NCBI RefSeq assembly: GCF_020731355.1 | Contig: NZ_JAJFZK010000021.1 | Span: 1 to 45,274, forward strand | Reading direction: 5' to 3' | Origin: Bacillus sp. REN16 | Lineage (GTDB): Bacteria; Bacillota; Bacilli; Bacillales; Bacillaceae_L | Length of the DNA stretch: 45,274 nt | Shown: positions 41,973 through 45,274 of the stretch, one piece after another | Layout of the letters: every line of letters starts with the position of its first letter | Position numbering within the stretch: position 1 is the stretch's first letter | The notes under the pieces: model-generated | Seen by the model: the letters and a program-made list of their open reading frames with translations, nothing else | What the model was told of the DNA's origin: nothing | The model's database searches: none | Made by a program: the position numbers and the translations under genes

Positions 41973-43079
41973 TTACTTTATTTTTCGATAAATCAGCGGT
42001 TCGCGTTCCTCAACCAACTTATTATTTGCCTCCTGAACTGCTTTTTCAACAATATGATGATCTGGCGCCAAGTGACAGACGGGATCGGTTGCTCCCGCAT
42101 CTCCAGTCAGGGCAAACGCCTGACATCGGCACCCGCCGCCGTCTTGATGCAGCATGTCACACGACCGGCACGTTTCCGGCAGCCATTCATCCCCTCGAAA
42201 TCGATTAAACGAATTCGATTCATACCAAATATCATTTAATGCTCGCTGACGCACATTTTCAAAAGAGATTCCTTCAATCATCCCGGCCGTAGGGCATGGA
42301 AGGACATCTCCATTTGGTGCTACCGTTAGTGCAATCGCTCCCCATCCACCCATACAAGGCTTTGGTGTTGATTCATAATAATCAGGAATAACCCATATGA
42401 TTTCCATTTCTTTTCCGAACCGCGCTCTTGCTGACTCGTAAATCTCACTTGCCCGCTCGATCTTCTCTTTACTCGGCATGAGCCGTTCCCTGTTGAGCAA
42501 GGCCCAATTATAAAACTGTGTATTTGCTAACTCTAACCGCTCTGCTCCCATTTCATGGGCAAACGTAATGATCTCATCCAACGTATCAATATTTAACCGG
42601 TGTAAGACGACATTTAACGATAAGTGCATTCCCGTACGTTTAACCGCTTCGACGGCCTTCCGCTTCTTTTCAAATGCTTTAAATCCACCGATTCTATCCG
42701 AAAGCTCTGCTTCTCCTGCTTGAAAGCTGATCTGAACATTGGCTAACCCAGCTTCCTTTAATCGCAAAGCCTTTTCCTCTGTTAATCCAATCCCGCTCGT
42801 AATCAGATTTGTGTACATTTCTAGTGAACTCGCATGTTCGATGAGCTCATCTAGGTCCGGCCATAATAGTGGCTCACCGCCAGAAAAATGAACCTCAACC
42901 ACCCCAAGGTCTGCCGCCTCCGATAAGACCCTGAGCCAATCCCCTGTTGACAGCTCCATTTCCTTTAATGTCATTTCAATCGGATTTGAGCAATACGGAC
43001 AATGCAGCGGGCAACGATGCGTTAGCTCAGCAAGTAACGAAAACGGCGGTTGCACCCTAAGTTTCTTTGACTCTAGCAT
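41973..43079 (-). CDS. pqqE: PqqE, radical-SAM PqqA cross-linking enzyme
   Basis: A 368-residue radical-SAM/SPASM enzyme that forms the carbon-carbon bond between the Glu and Tyr side chains of PqqA. The SAM-cluster motif CPLHCPYC is at residues 23-30, followed by HFSGGEPLLWPDL. The SPASM-type cysteines are in KPCMGGWGA, LPCPTAG and the C-terminal CRSCDMLHQDGGGCRCQAFA, then TGDAGATDPVCHLAP, which is nearly diagnostic for PqqE. The start is ATG 43079 behind GGTGGTGGTG. It overlaps pqqD by 23 bases and is the last gene of pqqABCDE. Confidence 0.97.
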   Translation of the reverse strand: MLESKKLRVQPPFSLLAELTHRCPLHCPYCSNPIEMTLKEMELSTGDWLRVLSEAADLGVVEVHFSGGEPLLWPDLDELIEHASSLEMYTNLITSGIGLTEEKALRLKEAGLANVQISFQAGEAELSDRIGGFKAFEKKRKAVEAVKRTGMHLSLNVVLHRLNIDTLDEIITFAHEMGAERLELANTQFYNWALLNRERLMPSKEKIERASEIYESARARFGKEMEIIWVIPDYYESTPKPCMGGWGAIALTVAPNGDVLPCPTAGMIEGISFENVRQRALNDIWYESNSFNRFRGDEWLPETCRSCDMLHQDGGGCRCQAFALTGDAGATDPVCHLAPDHHIVEKAVQEANNKLVEEREPLIYRKIK

Positions 43080-43359
43080 CCTGCACCACCACCCATCCTT
43101 CGTCCACCATTTTCAAAATAAAATTCGTGATATCCGCCATCATCGTTTCAAATTCCGGTCTGTTCTCTGACTCTAGCGAATTTCTCATTTTTTCGGTGAT
43201 GGTGTGAATGGATTCATTTCCGTCACAAAGCGCAAGAATCGATGCGGCAGTTTCGTTCAAAACCACCACCTTTTCTGGCAACAAAAGGAGATGCTTTTCT
43301 CTTACCTTATCGAATTTCAGTCGCCCCTTTTGTGCAAGTTTTGGAAAACTGCTAGTCAA
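43057..43359 (-). CDS. pqqD: PqqD, PqqA-binding chaperone
   Basis: A roughly 100-residue RRE-fold protein that binds the PqqA peptide and presents it to PqqE. Typical stretches are FPKLAQKGRLKFDKVREKHLLLLPEKVVVLNETA (in part KLAQKGRLKFDKV and LLPEKVVVLNETA), and the C-terminal FILKMVDEGWV. The open frame goes back to 43431 inside pqqC. Homologues begin close to FPKLA, so TTG 43359, behind AAAGGATGGTGGTGGGG, is the likely start. It leaves a 19-base gap after pqqC and overlaps pqqE. Confidence 0.92.
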   Translation of the reverse strand: MTSSFPKLAQKGRLKFDKVREKHLLLLPEKVVVLNETAASILALCDGNESIHTITEKMRNSLESENRPEFETMMADITNFILKMVDEGWVVVQDARVKET

Positions 43360-43378
43360 AATACCCCACCACCATCCT

Positions 43379-44113
43379 TTATTGGTTAGGAAAAGCTTTT
43401 TCGATTGCATCCAGCTGTGCCCAAAGGACATCGCACTTAAATTGTAAAGCCGAAACCGCCAGCTGTTGCTCCTTTAACGTCTTACAGGAATCCAGTACTA
43501 CGTTAAGTGCAAATTCTGTGTCTCTTGGGGCCTGCGTTAATCGATTTCTGAAATACCCGAGTCCGGAACGGTCAATCCACGGATACAACCGCTCAAGTAT
43601 TTTTATCCGCTCTGAAATCAAAATGGGAGAAAACAGTTCAGTCAATGAAGAAGCAACAGCCTCAAGCCACGGTTTTTCCTTTGCAAAATTCACATAAGCA
43701 TCGACGGAAAATCGGACGGCTGGTACCACATGTTCCTCACTTAACACCTCTTCACGGGATAGCCCCACCACTTCTCCAAGTCGTAACCATGCCTCGATTC
43801 CTCCCTCTTGCTCATGGTTACCATCATGATCAATAATGCGCTGAATCCATTCACACCGATATTCCCTTGTCGGAAGCTTCGATAAAATAACCGCATCCTT
43901 AATCGGGACAGACTTTTGGTAATAATATCGGTTCGCTACCCAGCCGCGGATTTGCTCGCGACTTAATGTTCCTTCGTGCATCGCCACGTGAAAGGGGTGT
44001 TTGTCATGATAGGAAGACCGCCCGACAGCGATTAATCTTTCTTTAAAATCCTCTCGAGACCATGGCTTTCCCGTATCATGAGACACCCCTGCTAACCCTC
44101 CTTGTTGTGGCAT
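43379..44113 (-). CDS. pqqC: PqqC, pyrroloquinoline-quinone synthase
   Basis: A 244-residue cofactorless oxidase that catalyses the last ring closure and oxidation to PQQ. Conserved segments are YHDKHPFHVAMHEGTLSREQ, GWVANRYYYQKSVPIKDA and RIIDHDGNHEQEGGIEAWL, as in the Klebsiella enzyme. ATG 44113 follows GGAGG with 7 bases between; an in-frame TTG at 44119 overlaps the pqqB stop. It follows pqqB directly and precedes pqqD by 19 bases. Confidence 0.97.
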   Translation of the reverse strand: MPQQGGLAGVSHDTGKPWSREDFKERLIAVGRSSYHDKHPFHVAMHEGTLSREQIRGWVANRYYYQKSVPIKDAVILSKLPTREYRCEWIQRIIDHDGNHEQEGGIEAWLRLGEVVGLSREEVLSEEHVVPAVRFSVDAYVNFAKEKPWLEAVASSLTELFSPILISERIKILERLYPWIDRSGLGYFRNRLTQAPRDTEFALNVVLDSCKTLKEQQLAVSALQFKCDVLWAQLDAIEKAFPNQ

Positions 44114-44115
44114 AA

Positions 44116-45021
44116 TCAAACCTCCACTTCCATACCTTCATAGGCAATCTCAATTCCGTGATGTTTCAATAGTTCTGATTCCTTTGACCCTTTTTTCAAG
44201 ATAGGATTGCTATTGTTAATGTGGATCAATATTTTTCGTTCAGCGGAAAAAGAAGCTAATTTCTCTATAATGCCTGACGGGCCACTAATTGGCAGGTGTC
44301 CCATATCTCTTGCGTTTCGCTTTGTTGCTCCCAATGAAACCAATTCATCCTCAGACCAAAACGTTCCATCCACCAACAAAATATCTGCCTTATGTAAAGC
44401 AGACTCAATTTCTGATGTCACCGTATCTAATGTCGGAAAATACGCCACACATTTGCCGGACCTTTCATTTTGGAAAAGTAAGCCCACCTCCCAGACTCCT
44501 TCAGATTCTTCATTATCTGACTTGGCATAAAGCGGTGGCTTTCTTGAAACAGGTACAGTCTCAATGAGGATTGAATCCCCGATTCGTTCTTTCACATCTG
44601 GAGCAAGTGTCTGCCATTCCCATGAGCAATAATTTTTCAGCATCGGAATGACCGGAAACGAGGTGTCTAAACATTTCCGCACCGTTTCCGTCCCATATAT
44701 CGTTAAATGGGATCCTTCCCTTAACGACAATAAACCGATTGAGTGGTCAAGCTCTGCATCGGTTAAAATCACACCAGCAAGCGGTGTTTCCCTAATTCCA
44801 GGGCCCGCATGCAGTGCAGAAAAGGTTTCAATCTGTCTGCTTACATCCGGACCCGCATTGACGAGATACCAATCCTTTTCATTCGGACTAATGGCAAGGG
44901 AGGATTGTAACATCGGTTTCAGTGCAGTGTCCCCACCCCGTACATCGCGGCAATTGGGACATGCACAATTCCATTGCGGAAAACCTCCTCCCGCAGCTAC
45001 GCCTAAAACCCTGATTCGAAT
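44116..45021 (-). CDS. pqqB: PqqB, metallo-beta-lactamase-fold hydroxylase, ATT start
   Basis: A 301-residue protein of the PqqB family, thought to hydroxylate the cross-linked Glu-Tyr intermediate. The N-terminal RIRVLGVAAGGGFPQWNCACPN and NCRDVRGGDTALKP match the family, as do VNAGPDVSRQIE, LTDAELDHSIGLLSLREG and HINNSNPIL. The first in-frame ATG (44913) would delete the 36 N-terminal residues, including AAGGGFPQWNC. Upstream of RIRVLG the frame has no ATG, GTG or TTG before a stop (TGA near 45036). ATT at 45021, after GAAGGGATGGAAG, is therefore the probable start. It lies 46 bases after pqqA. Confidence 0.9.
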   Translation of the reverse strand: MRIRVLGVAAGGGFPQWNCACPNCRDVRGGDTALKPMLQSSLAISPNEKDWYLVNAGPDVSRQIETFSALHAGPGIRETPLAGVILTDAELDHSIGLLSLREGSHLTIYGTETVRKCLDTSFPVIPMLKNYCSWEWQTLAPDVKERIGDSILIETVPVSRKPPLYAKSDNEESEGVWEVGLLFQNERSGKCVAYFPTLDTVTSEIESALHKADILLVDGTFWSEDELVSLGATKRNARDMGHLPISGPSGIIEKLASFSAERKILIHINNSNPILKKGSKESELLKHHGIEIAYEGMEVEV

Positions 45022-45067
45022 TTTGCTTCCATCCCTTCAATTTGACTTAAATGTACTTCCACTTTTC

Positions 45068-45142
45068 CTACTCGCGGATGTAGGAATACATAGTCACCTC
45101 AGCAGCCGTATTAATCACTTCATACTCAGGAATGATCCACAT
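45068..45142 (-). CDS. pqqA: PqqA, precursor peptide of PQQ
   Basis: A 24-residue peptide, MWIIPEYEVINTAAEVTMYSYIRE in two parts: MWIIPEYEVINTAA and EVTMYSYIRE. The core E-V-T-M-Y puts Glu15 and Tyr19 at the spacing and positions known for the Klebsiella peptide; these two side chains become PQQ. The ATG at 45142 follows a very strong AAAGGGGGTG. High expression is expected of a stoichiometrically consumed precursor. It is the first gene of the operon. Confidence 0.95.
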   Translation of the reverse strand: MWIIPEYEVINTAAEVTMYSYIRE

Positions 45143-45195
45143 GCTATTCACCCCCTTTAATCTTTGAACGTCTATTATGAACAAAACGGAATAAT

Positions 45196-45217
45196 CAAAT
45201 GCGCCTTGGCGTATTTG
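45196..45217. promoter_or_regulatory. Palindrome upstream of pqqA, candidate operator
   Basis: A 22-base inverted repeat CAAATGCGCC-TT-GGCGTATTTG with one mismatch lies 54-75 bases before the pqqA start codon. It is directly upstream of an A+T-rich segment (GATTATTCCGTTTTGTTCATAATAG on the minus strand, here in part: GTTCATAATAG) that may hold the -10 element. Confidence 0.5.
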
Positions 45218-45232
45218 CGCCCGATTTTTAGG

Positions 45233-45274
45233 CCCACACGATGTGGGTCATGAAGACGTTGCCACAGGATGTGG
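45233..45274. promoter_or_regulatory. Two copies of a CCACA-N3-TGTGG palindrome upstream of pqqA
   Basis: CCCACACGATGTGGG (45233-45247) and CCACAGGATGTGG (45262-45274) are two almost identical 13-base palindromes with centres 28 bases apart. They could be binding sites for a regulator of the pqq operon. The second copy touches the window end, so more may follow. Confidence 0.5.

Noticed and set aside
44116-44913. pqqB starting at the first ATG (44913)
   Set aside because: It would remove the conserved AAGGGFPQWNC segment of the family, which is encoded intact just upstream.
1-45274. Insertion sequences, prophage or integrase genes
   Set aside because: No transposase, integrase, capsid or resolvase-like reading frame was seen on either strand.

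Overview
The window looks like a chromosomal segment of a spore-forming, low-G+C member of the Bacillaceae. The reasons are: spore photoproduct lyase genes (splAB), a DUF3231 protein, YugN-like and YuzA-like genes, queG/amidase/trmL side by side as in Bacillus, frequent TTG/GTG starts behind strong AGGAGG-type ribosome binding sites, guanine and SAM riboswitches, and U-tailed intrinsic terminators between most units. No insertion sequence, transposase, integrase or CRISPR array was found. The genus cannot be fixed from the sequence.

Layout. 0-4 kb: trmL, a cell-wall type amidase, queG, a B3/4-domain protein, and a tRNA-Gly(UCC) whose promoter is separated from the gene by a second, truncated copy of the tRNA 5' half. 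4-12.7 kb: a SulP/STAS anion transporter with an ArsR regulator, small membrane proteins, a VWA protein beside a macro-domain protein, and a LysR regulator divergent from a YeiH-type exporter. 12.8-18.4 kb: a UV-damage and spore block with two different UvsE endonucleases, DUF3231, YugN and splAB. 18.4-31.5 kb: metabolic genes, namely a gate-domain membrane protein with an amidohydrolase, an FMN reductase, guanine deaminase, a C45 hydrolase, an NhaC-type antiporter with a short-chain dehydrogenase, a SAM-riboswitch operon (cyclase plus MetE-like protein), an EamA transporter and an MscS channel. 31.6-36.7 kb: response regulator, sensor kinase, ABC ATPase and a large FtsX permease, with direct-repeat operators in front of the ABC pair. 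36.8-41.2 kb: pbuG under a guanine riboswitch, a GntR/DUF1648 pair and an MFS transporter. 41.2-45.2 kb: a phased hairpin array and a complete pqqABCDE operon.

Two things stand out. First, the right end carries a full PQQ cofactor pathway in the order A-B-C-D-E. It includes a 24-codon pqqA with the Glu/Tyr pair that is cross-linked, and a pqqB whose only sensible start is ATT. PQQ synthesis is mainly known from Gram-negative bacteria, and this operon is visibly richer in G+C than its neighbours, so lateral acquisition is likely. Second, just beyond the pqq terminator lies an array of about ten units repeating every 51-52 bp, each carrying an ATGAA-containing arm and most a TTCAT...ATGAA hairpin. 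The period is not a multiple of three and is close to five turns of B-DNA. I know of no described element with this form.

A separate dispersed palindrome, GGGACAGGTnnnnTGTCCC, occurs eight times between genes, plus extra partial copies. Seven of the eight have the same orientation on the + strand whatever the direction of the neighbouring genes.
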